Shown here in pieces: positions 43,727-56,494 of a stretch of DNA of 64,000 nt. Position numbers and translations under genes: made by a program. How positions within the stretch are numbered: position 1 is the first letter of the stretch; every line of letters begins with the position of its first letter. A model generated the notes under the pieces. The model had not been told where the DNA came from. It did not search any database and worked only from the letters and a program-made list of their open reading frames with translations. The stretch is from Ilyonectria destructans (lineage: Eukaryota > Ascomycota > Sordariomycetes > Hypocreales > Nectriaceae). The stretch is from the NCBI GenBank assembly GCA_020740775.1, contig JAHEWK010000005.1:2852001-2916000 (forward strand), written 5' to 3'.

Positions 43727-45670
43727 TCAAGCGAAGTGAGGGGCATTGAGGAAGAGACCCATGGTGACACCACCCAGAGTTCCAGCAATGGGGATAGTCA
43801 TGATCCAGGCCAAGACCAAGAGACCGACTCGCTGGAAGTTGACAGCCTTAAAGGTGCCGTTGCACAACCCGACACCGACGGTGGCACCGGTAATGCACAT
43901 GGAGGTCGATACGGGAAGAGAGAACTGAGAGAAGAGGAGGACGGTAACAGCAGCACCCATCTCCATGGAACAGCCTCGGCTGGGAGAGTGATAGGTGATC
44001 TTGTTGCCCATGACTATTAGATTCGTTAGTAAACTTGGTCATAATACGTTTTTATCTAGCTGATGGTCTCTTACCCTTCATGATGTTGTAACCATATGTG
44101 ATGAGACCCAGAGAGATAGTGGCAGAGAGGACAGCCAATTGCCAGACGGGGACTGTGGCTTTGGCCTCAGCGGCATCCCCAGTAGACCAGGCGCCATAGA
44201 TAACGGCCCAAGGGCCGACAGAGTTTCCGATATCATTGGCGCCGTGGGCGAAGGAAGCAGTGCAAGCAGTCAGGACCTGAACGAAAGAGTAGGTGTGCTC
44301 GACCTCGTTGGGATACTTCTTGGCGTGGGCATAGACACGGGCCATACGCTCACCCTCGGGAGTACCAGAGATACCGCTCTGAGCAGCATGGATATCGTAG
44401 TGGAGGCCGTAGAGAAGGCCGCAGGTAATCATAGCGGGGATACGGATGAGAAGAATGCGGATGTTGTCCAACTCATACATCTGGCCAGGCCCCATGGGGT
44501 TGTTGTGCAGAGTGCGCATAGCCCAGCCGAGGGGGCCGGCCTTCTTGCGGAGAGAAGCATGGAACTTTTCTTGGCCCTTTTTCATGAGGTCCTTATAAGA
44601 GGCCTGGTTGGTCTCGGCAGCGACGAGGCTCTTCTCGCTATTGTCGACATTCTTGCCGGCATCACCGGCTTCAGTGATGGAATCTGCGGTGATGGAATCG
44701 GGAGAGTTGGGGGGCTCGTCATCCTCATCGTGGTGCTGAACAACGGCGTAATCGGGGACTCGAGCATGGATAGCGTCGGCAGGAGGGGTGCGAGTGAAAA
44801 GGAGAGGACCCATAAGGAACATATACCACTTTACAGTATAATCCTTCTTGAGAATTCTAGCGTAGACGAAGGGGACGAAGAAAAGAGCGGCGAGGGTAGC
44901 GACACCAATGCCAGTGCCCATCGTGACGGAAGCGACATACCACGAGGGCTTCTTGTTAAGGCCTAAGTTAGGGGAACCCTTGTAGACAATAGAAAGGGTG
45001 CAAATAGTCCCGGCGATTAGGAAGAAAAAGGGCGAGGTCCAGACAGCCCAGGGGACGGGGTTCTTGCGCATATGGACGACACCCTTGATGAGCATGAAGA
45101 TAGTGGCACCGAAACAGGCAGAGATGGCTGGAGCCATGCCGAGACCAGCAAAGATGGCACCGAGACCCTTACCACCATTCCAGCCCCACTGGACCTGCGA
45201 GGCGCCGACGGTAGCAACACCGACACCAGCGACGGCAGAGATGAGAGAGTAGGTGGAAGAGACGTGGGCGGAGTGCTTGGTGCACCACATGACCCAGGAC
45301 GAAGCAGCGGCGAGAGCGCAGGTAAAGGCAAGCATCTGGACGCCGGCGTTGCCCTGGAAGGCCTCGTTGGGGATGATGCCGTTCTTGATGGTATCGGCGG
45401 TTCGGGCACCGACGGTGATGGCACCGAGCATCTCGAAGACGGTACCAAAGATCATGGCCTGTCGATAGCTGATGGATCGGGAAGATACACTGGTGGCCCA
45501 GGCGTTGGCGACATCGTCTGTGAAGGGTAGTCAGTATTGAGGGGATAAGAGAATGCAGATGGATTTGTGTGGCAGGGGATGAGGTACTTACTAGCACCGT
45601 TGTTGTAGGCATCCAGCATGGCAAACATGGTGCCAATGGCAAAGATGTAGTCATATTGAGAGAGCGTCAT
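43727..45670 (-). CDS. PiT-family phosphate:cation symporter (PHO-4/PHO89 type)
   Basis: Three exons (45670-45592, 45517-44075, 44013-43727) give 602 residues. The first intron splits the N-terminal PiT signature, which on joining reads GANDVANAWATSVSS. The C-terminal half has the duplicate signature FAHGANDIGNSVGPWAV. About ten to twelve membrane helices flank a long hydrophilic loop (about residues 250-360, acidic then basic). The family takes up phosphate with Na+ at high pH and is repressed by phosphate in Neurospora (pho-4) and yeast (PHO89). CACGTG E-boxes, the site type of NUC-1/Pho4, lie 340 and about 1310 bp upstream of the ATG, consistent with phosphate control. Confidence 0.93.
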
Positions 45671-46009
45671 GATAACTGCGGGGACTCAGTTGAACAGTGA
45701 ATTCCCAATTGGATTAATTGACAATGATGAAAGAATCCAAAGAAAGGGAGAGGGGAAGTGGGTGTTGGGGTGAAGAGATGAAAGACACGGGGAGCGAAGC
45801 ACAAAGGTTAAGTAGCAAGCGAGAGGTTTATATTACACAGATGCGGGCTGGGAGTGTAATACCGAGTACAGCATGCTGGGCGGAGCTTGTCTTGGATCCC
45901 CGGACACGCAATCGTCCCATGCTCGGTGCTGCGCGAGCCCTTGCTGTCGCGTCTGTGATACCTGTTGGACTGACTTACACGCACTTCTCGCCGCTCGCCT
46001 CTCCACCTA

Positions 46010-46015
46010 CACGTG
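46010..46015. promoter_or_regulatory. CACGTG E-box, candidate NUC-1/Pho4 site
   Basis: Perfect palindromic CACGTG 340 bp before the phosphate symporter start. A second copy lies at 46979-46984. The link to phosphate regulation rests on the known NUC-1/Pho4 consensus only. Confidence 0.45.
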
Positions 46016-48800
46016 CGGGATGTCAAGGCTGTGTCACTAGCGTCCAGGCATGTCCATACGCAAGCGAGAGCCTGAGCTTCTACCGGCCTGGGTAACCAGG
46101 CGCTGGGAAGTTTAGATACGTTCGCCTGCCTCTGTGGATGCGCGCACCGTCCGTGCTAGACTACGCCTTGGTGTTCGCGACCGGCAGACTGCTGGGAGCT
46201 TGACGAGCCGATGATCAGCCCATGAGTGGGAGCCAGCCAGTAAGCGGTTATAGTCATGATAGAGGGCTCGGAAGGGAAATAGTCTGGAGTGCCTCTGTCT
46301 CGGGATGAGTCTTGCCCGGTCGACGAGTCTCCGCATGAAGATGAGCTTCGCAAGGATCACCCAGGGCAATGGAGGGGCCAATGGCAAGCATCATGTAAGC
46401 TGATAGCCTGGTAGCAGCAATCCATCAGCTTTTCAGCCTGTTTCACCTCTATGCCTTGATTTCCACTATAGGCAAAGTCTCGTGACACCGTGGCCGCAGT
46501 CGCCGCAGTGCGTTACCTGGTGCACCGATTCTGCACTGCTCCAGGCCATTGTCGGAGAGAGCTTCTATGGGTTCCCGGTTTGGTGTAGTGTCTGACAACC
46601 CGGCTTGGAAAAATTGTGTTACAACTTCGAGATAGGCTTTGCGTCAGCCACCCGGGCCTGAAAGTATACCAGCGAGCGCACGTAGAGAAACTGTCTATAG
46701 CATAGGGACTAAAGTCACTAATAAATATTGCCCAGCACGGCCTGGGTCGATCTGGGGTCTGGCACGACTGCTGGAGTGTTCCATCAGATCCCCGGGAATG
46801 GATCGTAGTCACAGTCTCGAAATAGGCACCGATTTGTCGTGCTCTCCCAAACTAGGCGCGTGCCTGGTCTAGCTTCAGCACTCTAAAATAACACTATTAT
46901 TAATGAAAAGTTTAACCTTAACGAAAAGGTTCATTTGAGAAAGTCCGTGGTAGACTAGACCCCTTTGGCTTGCTCCCCCACGTGTGGCCAAAACATCGCT
47001 CCTCTCACGTCGTACCTGGATTCATCGTAGCCGTGACATGCTTCAACTCAGACCATCCTTCCGCGCGTTCCAGACTTTCCATTGCAACCGTTCGAGATGA
47101 GCTCCGGTCACTCAGATTATAATCATGGCGAAACAAATCCCAGGCGACTCCAGTAGCTTACGTATTGCAATCCACACATGTCAGTGTGCGACGTTTGTTT
47201 TCTCACGTCTGTTCAAAGTCCAACATGACACGAGTATCTATCAATACTCTCAGCCGGCTCCGTCACGTCGCATTTCCTCAATTCACCCATCCTCCATCTT
47301 CATAATATTACCCAGCGGCTAGTTGCTTGGCATTAAATACCACCACCACGGCTGGTCTCGCGAGCATCCCTAACCTCCTCGGGTCGCCAAGCCAGACCTG
47401 TGGAAAGGTATGAGATCGCCAAGCCTGTACGCCGCGCAACCCAAACACATCGTTGCCAAGCACGAAAAACGGCACCCCCCAATCGCCAAGGTGCCGGGAT
47501 TCTCCTGTACGCTCTGTTCTACCACATGCATCCTCACGTCTTGTCCTCGTTTTTGCTTCCACCTCTGCGCTCATCAACACCACCACAGCCACCCTATCTA
47601 TATCAAACCCCATCTCACGACCCTTTACCCAGCTAGGTCAGGCTAAGTGAAGCCTGCGATTAAATATTAAGCTAGTACAGCCCCTAGGTCGGTTGACCGG
47701 ACACGTGGTACGGCTTTAGTGCCACAAGTAACGGCATTCCTGTCGACTGAAGCTTCTCAAGCTTCTTCAGCCTCTCACTTAGTCCGATGGCACTTGTGCT
47801 TCTCTTCTTCTTTACCATTCGTCATCGTAAAAGGCCATGTGGAGATAATAAGTTCCTCCAACTTGACGGGTTCGAGCGACCCTCCGGCTTCAAGACGCTG
47901 TTAGGACTTCTAACTATTGGGAGTCATTGTGGAGCCTACCTAGATCTACGAACATACAATAGGGTGCTCCGATAATTCAGTCTTCCATTCCATGGCCGAG
48001 CATGATTAACAAGGCCTTCCAGTCTCAAAATATCAGATGATGCGCATCATCGGCTGGTGAATATGTGCACCAGGGTCTTGTGCCCTTCTGTAATGGGTAG
48101 CAAAGCAGGCCCTTCCCCTATGAGAAGACTAGTACCGCTTATAGTTCTAGAACTTTTGTTTCCAAGGATGATCCTCGAGGTATATTTCTGCATTTCGCTT
48201 CTCGTTTCTGACTCGGCATTATGCAGCGATGCACCGGCATTAGGATATCATTTCATAGGCCCAGCCCTACTGCTACTCAGAGTCCAATACTCGTATCTCC
48301 TGGTTATATCATATGTCTTTAATAAAGACCCCAGATTGGGCATATATAAAGCAGTCCTTGTAGAGATGTTGGCGAATATACTACCTAGCAGGTAACCTCA
48401 AGGGGATGTTACACACACGAACGAGTGAGAGGGTACTGTATCAGTTCATCCAATACAGTAAAGCTATTTGTTTCTTCAATTACACTTCTCGGTTGTCGAC
48501 GATCATATCGCGCTGGAGAGTAGATACCCTGGCTGTTTCATCGAAGGTGAAGTCCATCGGTGTACGACCTACCCTAGACCAAGACAATTGCAGATGCCGC
48601 GCCAGCCCAACCAGGACGTTGGAGTCCATCTTGCCTGAAGAAGCGCTCTCGTCCAGGTCTTAAAACCTTTATTTTTAGTGCACCATGACCTTGCCGATTT
48701 GGAGTAATACATGGATGGGCTTTCCTTGAGTGGTAAATTAGTCTTCGCTCAGAGTGAAACTATCGGCGTCTGACAATAGCTAAGAGTTCGATATCTGCAT
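46016..48800. other. Long intergenic region, unresolved small ORFs
   Basis: No gene can be defended. A 62-codon ORF at 47787-47975 has a hydrophobic start (MALVLLFFFTIRHRKRP), and a 112-codon ORF at 48057-48395 is hydrophobic in the middle. Neither matches a family I know, and no clear splice partners are seen. Confidence 0.35.
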
Positions 48801-50325
48801 CTGTATCATCACCACAATAGCCGCCCCTCTGGGAGTCGGCCTAGCATCCACCAAAACGTGGTGGTGTAAGCGCCAGATCAAGGACGCGATCTTTTTAGTA
48901 GCCAGGTCCCCGAAGCATCCGGATATCTTGAAACTCCTAGCCATTTCTGAACCCAAGTGTGATGTGCTTTCTTCAAACCTAGTGACAAGTCGTTCGTGGA
49001 TCTGGTAGCCCGGACCCGGAAAGAGCTGTGATGTGACAAAACTTCACGCAGGAACATATTTAGCGACGAATAGGGAGGGACTTGCATGCTGGTCCAGTTT
49101 GGAGACTAGGCGGCACAGAAATGAGGCGATGGAATCACGGCATTGGGATGGCCGGTGCCGTAAACAAGGGCCAAGACCACGTTTCAAGACTAATTAATAC
49201 CTTACCAAGACATTCATGCTGACTACCATAACGAGCATTACCGGCACCAGTCAGAGCACCTTTGGTGACCAGAGTAGTAGCTGCCCAGGTGTGCCCAATG
49301 AGATCAGGTTCCCGCAAACTTCCACTCTTCACTTCGCCGTACTTCGCCCTGATGCTGTCTTATACCGGAGGTGTACAGTCAACACTGTATTCTCACAAAC
49401 ACAGCTTCTAGTGACGTTCCTGCTGCGAAATGAGGTGGCCGTTGCATGTACAGCTATGAATCACCCTCTGATGAACAGGCCAGTGCCAGTACAGAGCCAT
49501 TACCGTATGGACCCGCGTAGGGATATTCTTGACCACACGGATGCTCTAGGAGATGAATTAATTGCTCTCCATGTTCTTAAAGTGCTATGGGGCGGGTTGA
49601 TTGCAGTACCGTTGCCATGATTGAGCGAACAAGCGAGCCGTGAAGACTGTACCACCAATGACTCCAACGCCTGACGCGTTCATGTTTCCGTCAAGGAGCA
49701 CAGCCGTCACAACATACCTTAAAAGCAATCATTTAATGACACCAACCATGACTCAGCCGAAAATGCCGAACATAAACCAACTGCTCAAGCACGTTCAACA
49801 TCACCCTGTGCGACCAACATCAGTCACAAAACCGGAAGCATCACGCGCAGTGTAAGAACCAAATTCTAATTCCCTCTATACGCCGGTATGCAAAACAACG
49901 CCGAGCCTTCCAGAACGCTCCAATACTATATTTCCGACGGGTGCTAAACGACCGCCGCAGATGATGACAATGGGAAAATGGTGAAGACCATGCAAATTTG
50001 ACTGGTGGGCTTCGTAGCCACAAAATGGACACCGGGATGCGGACACACCGCGCCGCGCAGGTAGAAAAACCAATCCTTCTCAGACTCTCCTCAAGCTGTA
50101 ACTTCTCTCCAGTTTCAGGTCGTGTGTTGTGTGGCGTCTTGAGGTCCGCCAGCATTGACCCTGACGGGACCACGAAACGGATCCTTCAAGACGGGCCTTT
50201 ATCTCGGGAAATGTCCAGCGCCGAGATTGAATTGTCAGCACGATTTTAGACGGTGCCTTTCGACCTGAGAGCCGGTGTATTCCTCCCTCTGCAACCTTCC
50301 CACACGCTCAACTCGTCCTCCAAGA
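48801..50325. other. Unresolved region, possible decayed gene on the minus strand
   Basis: Minus-strand pieces such as DLIGHTWAATTLVTKGALTG (near 49270) and SGVGVIGGTVFTARLFAQSW (near 49670) look protein-like, but no order, splice pattern or family could be established. Confidence 0.25.
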
Positions 50326-51480
50326 TTACAACCTACTCCATCCGCCGGAGCTGTACTCGTGTCCCTGGTTCGCAGAGTCCTCGCCGTTCTTGAACCCCAT
50401 CAGCTCATGGCGCTCCGACTCGGCCTTCTCGGTAGCCATCTTGGCCTCTGCGTTGCCCGCACGGCGCTGCTTGAGGAAGAAGAAGGCGAGGCCAGCGACA
50501 CCGGCGGCCAGGGCACCTGCGCCGCCTGCGTACACGGCCGTCTTGGTCGCGGTCGGCAGCGACTGCCACTTCTCGGCAGTGGACTTCTTGGGTTCCGTGT
50601 GGAGAGCCTCGTAGGCCGTCGAGTTACCGCTGTGCTGGGTGTAAGTATATAAGTGAGGTTATGGATTTGGAATGACTTACGCAGTGATGTCAATGCTCTT
50701 CCAGGTGCCGCTCTGGTCGCCGTAGGAGTACTCCTTGCCGGAGCTGTAGTCTTCGACCGTGACGCTCTTGACGTACATGTTGAAAGGGCCCTTGTCGTAG
50801 TCGGTGGTGCCGCCGGCCCACTCGCGGGTGCCATCCGGGAGCGAGGGATCACCGCCGGCCCAGATGCCGATACTCAGGCGCATGGGGGTCTGCGGGTAGT
50901 TCTGGGTGCTGTTGGCTTCTTCGGGCTTCAGGGTGCGGACCAGGGAGCCGTCGATAAACCACTCCAGCTTGGACGAGGTCCAGACGGTCGTGTAGTTGTG
51001 GTAGTCGCTCTGCATGCCGTCCTTCATGTAGTGCGACTCGGCGACGGAGAAGTCCTCACGGCCCTTGCCGAAGTAGTTTGTCGTGGCATGCGTGTCGTTG
51101 TAGCCCAGCAGCTCCCAGTCCACCTCGTCCAGGTCGTCGCTCAGCCACATCATGGAGCTGACGATGCCGACGCCGCCGGCGGCCTTGAGGTGCAGCTCGG
51201 TGCGGCCGAAGAAGAAGTAGAAGGTGGTGCGGATGGTGGGCGAGTCGCCCTGGTTGGTGACGGTGAAGGTGGCGCCCTTGTCCTCGTCGTAGGGCACGTA
51301 GCCGACGTGCGTCTCCCACAGGTCCATCGAGGGTGTCTCGTTGAAGTGCCAGTAGTGGTTGGTGCCGAAGGCTGGATTGGGTTTACAGTCGGTCTCGTTG
51401 AGAGGGTTGCAATCGCTGGTCGTCTGCGCGACGGCGAGGCCCACGAGGGCCGCCGCCGTGGCGAGATATCGCGAGATCAT
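50326..51480 (-). CDS. GH16 cell-wall transglycosylase, CRH/UTR2-like
   Basis: Two exons (51480-50681 and 50629-50326) over a 51-bp intron give 367 residues. A signal peptide (MISRYLATAAALVGLAVAQ) is followed by CNPLNETDCKPNPAFG, a jelly-roll catalytic domain with the active site DEVDWELLG (general ExDxE form of GH16), and WFIDGSLVRTL and PMRLSIGIWAGGDPS, which are typical of the CRH family that links chitin to beta-glucan in the cell wall. The C-terminus has one membrane helix (GAGALAAGVAGLAFFFLKQRR) with a 45-residue basic/acidic tail instead of a GPI signal, so it is probably a type I membrane protein facing the wall. The intron acceptor is GCACAG rather than the nearer CCCAG, because only this keeps the frame. 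Confidence 0.92.
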
Positions 51481-53295
51481 GGCGGTGGTGGTTTAGGGCC
51501 GATGCGGTTACGGATTCGGCGTCGGACGGTCTTGAGCAGGAAATTCGTGTTGGCTCGACCGGGGGAAAGGAGTGTCTGTCGCGGAATTCAATGAAGGAAT
51601 GGTGAATGACCGGCGACGAGTGAATTGAGTCGGCAACGAAGCGTCGACGTAGTAAATGAACCGACGACGTCGATGAAAAATGAGTGACGGGGGACTGCAG
51701 ACAATCAATGCAGACTGAAACAGACCACGAGGATAATAAGGAGGGAATTCCTCGATCAGCTTCCCAAATCAAAGGAGGGACAGACAAGCCGGTACAAGTG
51801 CAAAAAGCGGAAAAGGCCAAGAGAATTAAAGAAACAAGGAGTTCCCTCTGCCCAGGCCACACCAAGCGAATAGTCAGGAGGCCATCCCCAACTTTGGAAC
51901 GCTGCGCTGGACTGCAATTTCAAAGGAACCCGCAGCGAACCCGCCAGATACACTCCACCGGCCAAGCAAGGCCCAAGCTAGGCCATGCAAGCTCAACGGA
52001 GCAAGGATCCCGTCGTGGAAACCACCAGCCGCGCGTCTGTGGGATCCCCCCTTGGAAGTCTGGGTTGAGGGTCGAGATATATCCCAGCTCGACTAAGTTA
52101 GCATGTCCCGGGCTTTTTCGTCTGGGGACGTGAAGCCGAGCGCGTTGACTGGCGGCTTAAACTGGAGACGCGGCCGGGGCCATGAGCGCTCGGCTCTCGC
52201 AAGGGGCAATCCCTCTGAAGGGTCGACCAGAATACTGTACTAAAAGAATCTCCACCGAGCGACGACAGATTGGCCAGGTTCTCAACCCCCTTTGGCTCTT
52301 GGGTCCATGGTCAATCCCCCGGGGCGGTGGAGATGTCGCTGGGCAGTCGTCAATGGCGGCATTGGTGGCAATGGATGGGTCGTTATCAGCTGGTTCAGGG
52401 GCCGTCCGTCGCCTGTTTGATGTCGACGGCTTGGCGGATTTTCACATAGTAGCGCAGATCTCATATTTGGAAATTGCACATAGTCGCAGCCCGGCCCACG
52501 GATATCCGAGACAGCTATGCGCAATGTGTCGCAGGGCCGCTGGGAACAAAGCATCGTCGCGATATCGACATCATCATCGCCAATGACGACAATACCGTCA
52601 TATTCCCTGCACGCCTGCCGGCACCAACGGCCCATCCACGCCAGCAAGCGACATCCGGGCTTTCCATCTCACCGAAATCTACACGCATGCGCGCGGTGAA
52701 GCGGCACGGTGGATGTGGAGTGGCCCTGCGGTAGCATTTCCCAGGAGTAGGAGAGCCCATCCTGCCAAAAATAGTGCCGTCGCAACCAGGTTTCTGAACC
52801 CATCCAATTTCGCCCGCGCAGACGATCCAACCACAGGCGGCGAGCATCTCATTTTACGTACAGTAGTACATGGCATTTCCACGCCGGGCTCCCATGAACC
52901 GGGCTCGGACTATCGGCCACCACGGGGCGCGTCTTCAACGCCGGATTTGCCTCTCCGCCGTTGCTGAACCTAGGAGTTCGGCCTCGCGGTGCCGGTGAAT
53001 GCGCGTCGTGGGTTCTATTCTGGTTCGCTGCAAGGGTCTTGTGTAATTGCGTCTTAGATCTTTGTGTACTCTTTTTTCGTTTCTATGTTTGAGAAGTACC
53101 AGCTTCTATGGACGTGTTCATAAGCATAAATAAATAGTAGCCAGAAAGACTAAATTCCATAATGAAGAAGTGACTCCCCCGCTCCAAATTACACAACTCA
53201 ACTGAGAACCTCAACTGAGATCAGACCAATCTTACCCTCGTCCAGCGCCACGTCGGGAAATTCTCAATAAACACATTCCATCTCGGCTCTTTTTC
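51481..53295. other. Intergenic spacer upstream of the GH16 gene
   Basis: No gene is supported. The first few hundred bases carry mixed pyrimidine stretches on the minus strand, compatible with the GH16 5' leader. Confidence 0.35.
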
Positions 53296-54041
53296 TTACG
53301 GCCCATGTCCTAGAATCGGACAATTGTCAGCATCATTCTCATGATTCGTGCGATGGAAATATACTCACGTCCCAGTGCCTTGCCCAGCTTCGACACTTCG
53401 CGCGCCTGGTGCTGCTTAATCTTGGCCCGGCGCGCCTCCTCGCGCGCCTCCACCTCGAGCCGCTTGACCTGCTCGCGGGCGTCGCGCACGCTGGCCCGGG
53501 CCTCCTCCAGCGCGCGGTCGGCCTCGCGCTCCATGGCCTCGGCGTTCTGCACGCGCTGGCGGGCGTCGAGCACGCTCGGGTCGTCTTCGTGGTTCATGTT
53601 GCCGTTGCCGTTGCCGAAGCTCCGCCGCAGCATCCCCCGGCGCTGCGTCGACGAGCTCGCATCCGTGCCCCGCCGGAAGAGCCCCAGGCCGCCTTCGTTG
53701 TGGCCGGCCGTGTGGTACGTCGACACGGAGCTCAGCGATGTGCGGCGGCCGGTCGAGCGGGTGCTGGTTGTGGGGCTTGGTGAGGGATCGCGGCGTTGGA
53801 AGAGGCCATGTTTCTTTGGTGTTTCCTCATAAACAGGCTCCGGGACCGTTTCCCGCGAAGGTTCACGCCGGGAGAAGAAGCCGTTCTTCTTAGGCTCATC
53901 GTAGACGGGCGATTGGATTGGCTCGAGAGACGGTTCACGACGGTGGAAGAAGCTGCCTTGTTTTCGGGGTGCCTCGTAGACTGGCTCCGGCTCAACGACC
54001 GGCTCGGGCGAAGGCTCCCGTCGACTGCCGAAGAAGGGCAT
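53296..54041 (-). CDS. Small coiled-coil protein with RREPS repeats
   Basis: Two exons (54041-53369 and 53309-53296) give 228 residues ending LGRHGP. The N-terminal 90 residues are three to four imperfect repeats of about 28 residues built on RREPSxEP, PVYEEPKK, G-x-F-x-RRE. A Ser-rich linker follows, then a long charged helix, probably a coiled coil (ARQRVQNAEAMEREADRALE; EQVKRLEVEAREEARRAKIK), and a short conserved tail AREVSKLGKALGR. No enzymatic motif or signal peptide. I recall similar short proteins with the same tail across Sordariomycetes, but no function. The 14-bp last exon is inferred from a GTGAGT..TTCTAG intron; without it the frame would run into intron sequence. Confidence 0.72.
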
Positions 54042-55577
54042 GTTGAAGTGTTCTTGTTGTTAGTTGTAGTGTTGTAGTGTTGTAGTGACGCCACAAGTGA
54101 CAATGTAGTACGTGAAGTTAACGTTTGATGAAAATAGAATAATGACACCCGTTCCTCGCAACTGGGCTGTTCATCGCCTTTTACGTTTCACCGAGGACAC
54201 GATGATGCCCAGAATAGTCGCTTATGACCTGGCTTGTCGAAGCATCAAACCTGCTTGCACGCATTGAAGCCATGTTTCCTGCCGGATTATCGCAGTGACG
54301 TCAAGAAGTGGTGTAGGGTAGACTAATCCTCCAGGGTGTCTCGAGGGTCTAGCCAACGACGATCCAGGGAAACTGGGAGCCCACCAATCACGGCATTGTA
54401 ATGACGCGCTGAGAGCCAGGGACTGTTCATTCAAGGAAAGTGATGAGCGATCGCATCGTCACATCAATCCTGAAGCTGGCTATGACGCTGGTGGTGTTCA
54501 CTCGGGAATGTCGCATACGCAGGAGATAGCCAGCGTCGTATCTTGCCTTGGATAATGTGCCTTGGACTTGGACAATGTGCCATTGCTGACAGCGCAAGAA
54601 GACCAAATACTCACGTCACACAACATGAGCCGGACCTTTTTCGCGCATAAAACTAAACTGTCGTATTCAATTCCATCGAAGCGCCACGGGCATCAATCCC
54701 CGACGCTCCCTTCTGGAAGCCGTGTCACACGCCATTTTCAAGGTGCCTGGTGACCTCGGCTACAACAGCAGCGAGATGCCAGAAGAAGGCCGGAACAAGA
54801 CGCACCCCTCTCGAGATGGGGCACCTCGCATAGCATCGATGCGCCCGATCTCAATGGCCCACGGGGGCGGTGCAGGTCGTGCCGCAAACCTGCACGATGG
54901 AGTGTCCCAACGTAACAGCACGCCGTGGCTCTTCGTATATGTGCCTTCATATGCATGCTGCGTGCGCGTCGGTTGGCCACCTCACCACTTCTGCTTACCC
55001 GCAACGCCTCACTGACACCCACCCTTCCACCCAGACGCTGCGTGGAGAGAATAAATTCGAATTCACATTGAACTTCGCTTACTAGGGGGGATACATGCCG
55101 GGAATGAAGAAGAAAAATGACCAAAAAAACCACATAGCAAAAATAAATCTGTCAAGGGCGGTAGATGAGGGAGGGCCTCTCTCCTTTGCCCTCCGCCTCC
55201 AGCTCCGCTACGTACCTCCAGGATGCGACAAATGCCGTCCAAGCACCGAGAACGACAACAATAAAAATAAAGCCCACATGAAACACCATGTCCCTATGTG
55301 CATATATGCCGCACTCGCTATGTACAATTGAAGCCCGACGGGATCGGGGAGGGGGGATGAGAATTCGAAAACAATTCGGCCGAAACTCCTGCGTAGAGGG
55401 TAGTGTAGGGAGGCGGTCGAGAAATGGGCCGCCATGCCAGGTGTCCCGGGGACACGTCGTAGAGGGATGGGTACTGGCTCGCTTTTGAGAACATCTTTCG
55501 GCGGTTTCGACTCGTGGCTCGTCTCCGGGGTTTGGTGGTGACGGGGCGCGTGGCTGAGCTGAGGCTTTGTCTAGCTC
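54042..55577. other. Intergenic spacer, nothing recognised
   Basis: Holds the upstream region of the coiled-coil gene and the 3' flank of the Rho3 gene. The short ORFs are not family-like. Confidence 0.35.
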
Positions 55578-56494
55578 TTACATGACGGTGCATTTGCTAT
55601 CCTCGCGATCCTTCCGGACGCTCAGGGCGACTCGCGCGGCCTCGGTGAAGGCCTCGTTGACGCCGCGGTTCTTCATGGCGGAGCACTCGAGGTACCGCAG
55701 CGCGCCTATGCGCCGGGCGACCTCGAGGCCCTGGTCGTAGGTGATGGTGGGCCGTTTCTCGCGCTGCTGGTCGCCGGCCTCGGCGTCCTCCTCCTCGCCC
55801 TCGCCCTGTTCGCGGAGATCGCACTTGAGGGCGACGAGGACGAGCTTGACGCCCGGGCAGTTGTCGGTGATTTCGCCCACCCACTTGGACTCGACATTTT
55901 CCAACGAGTCCTTGCTGTCGACCGAGTAGCAGAGCATGATGAGGTCGGTGTCATCTGCGAGAGAGGACCCCGGTTAGCATGTGGGCGCGCGGGGACGGTG
56001 AGGGGGTGACGGGAACAGGGGGCATTTACCGTAGGAGAGGGATCTTAACCGGTCGAACTCTTCCTGGCCGGCCGTGTCCCAGAGAGACAGCTCGATGTGG
56101 ACGCTGTCGACGAAGATGTCTGGGGGGAATCGGTTAGTCTCGTTGCAGGCGGGTGGGAGTCCAGGAGGGACGTTGGAGGAGTCGTACCGTGGACGTAGTT
56201 CTCAAAGACGGTGGGTTCGTAGACGGTCGGGAAGTAGCTGGCGCAATGGATCAGTCGAGGTCTTGGCCAGGAGCAAGCAGCACGGGAGGCGCGACATACC
56301 CTCTCGTAAAGACATTCAGCAACGACGTCTTTCCGCAAGCACCGTCGCCCCTGTTATGCAGTCAAGTCAGCGGCCTGGTCTTGTTTCTAGGATGGATCGC
56401 GGCGGAAGGGTCGCCAAGGCAAGGTGAAAAGGCGCACGCACAGCAGGACCAGCTTGCGCTGGACCGTCTTGGAGCCTCCGCAGAGAGCAGGCAT
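55578..56494 (-). CDS. rho3: Rho-type small GTPase, Rho3 orthologue
   Basis: Five exons (56494-56442, 56350-56300, 56237-56188, 56119-56030, 55954-55578) give 206 residues. Motifs: P-loop GDGACGKTS (residues 19-27), switch [43 protein letters not shown] for base recognition, [14 protein letters not shown], and a C-terminal CTVM prenylation box. The MPALCG start and the FENYVHDIFVD block are typical of Rho3. It acts at the plasma membrane and hyphal tip in polarised secretion and actin organisation. A species-variable acidic insert ([18 protein letters not shown]) before the last helices is family-normal in position. Intron positions split the switch regions, as often seen in fungal Rho genes. 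Confidence 0.93.

Noticed and set aside
44139..44966. 275-codon plus-strand ORF opposite the phosphate symporter
   Set aside because: Antisense shadow; the minus strand carries clear PiT signatures.
50653..51594. 313-codon plus-strand ORF opposite the GH16 gene
   Set aside because: Val/Gly/Arg-rich shadow produced by the GC-rich GH16 coding strand.
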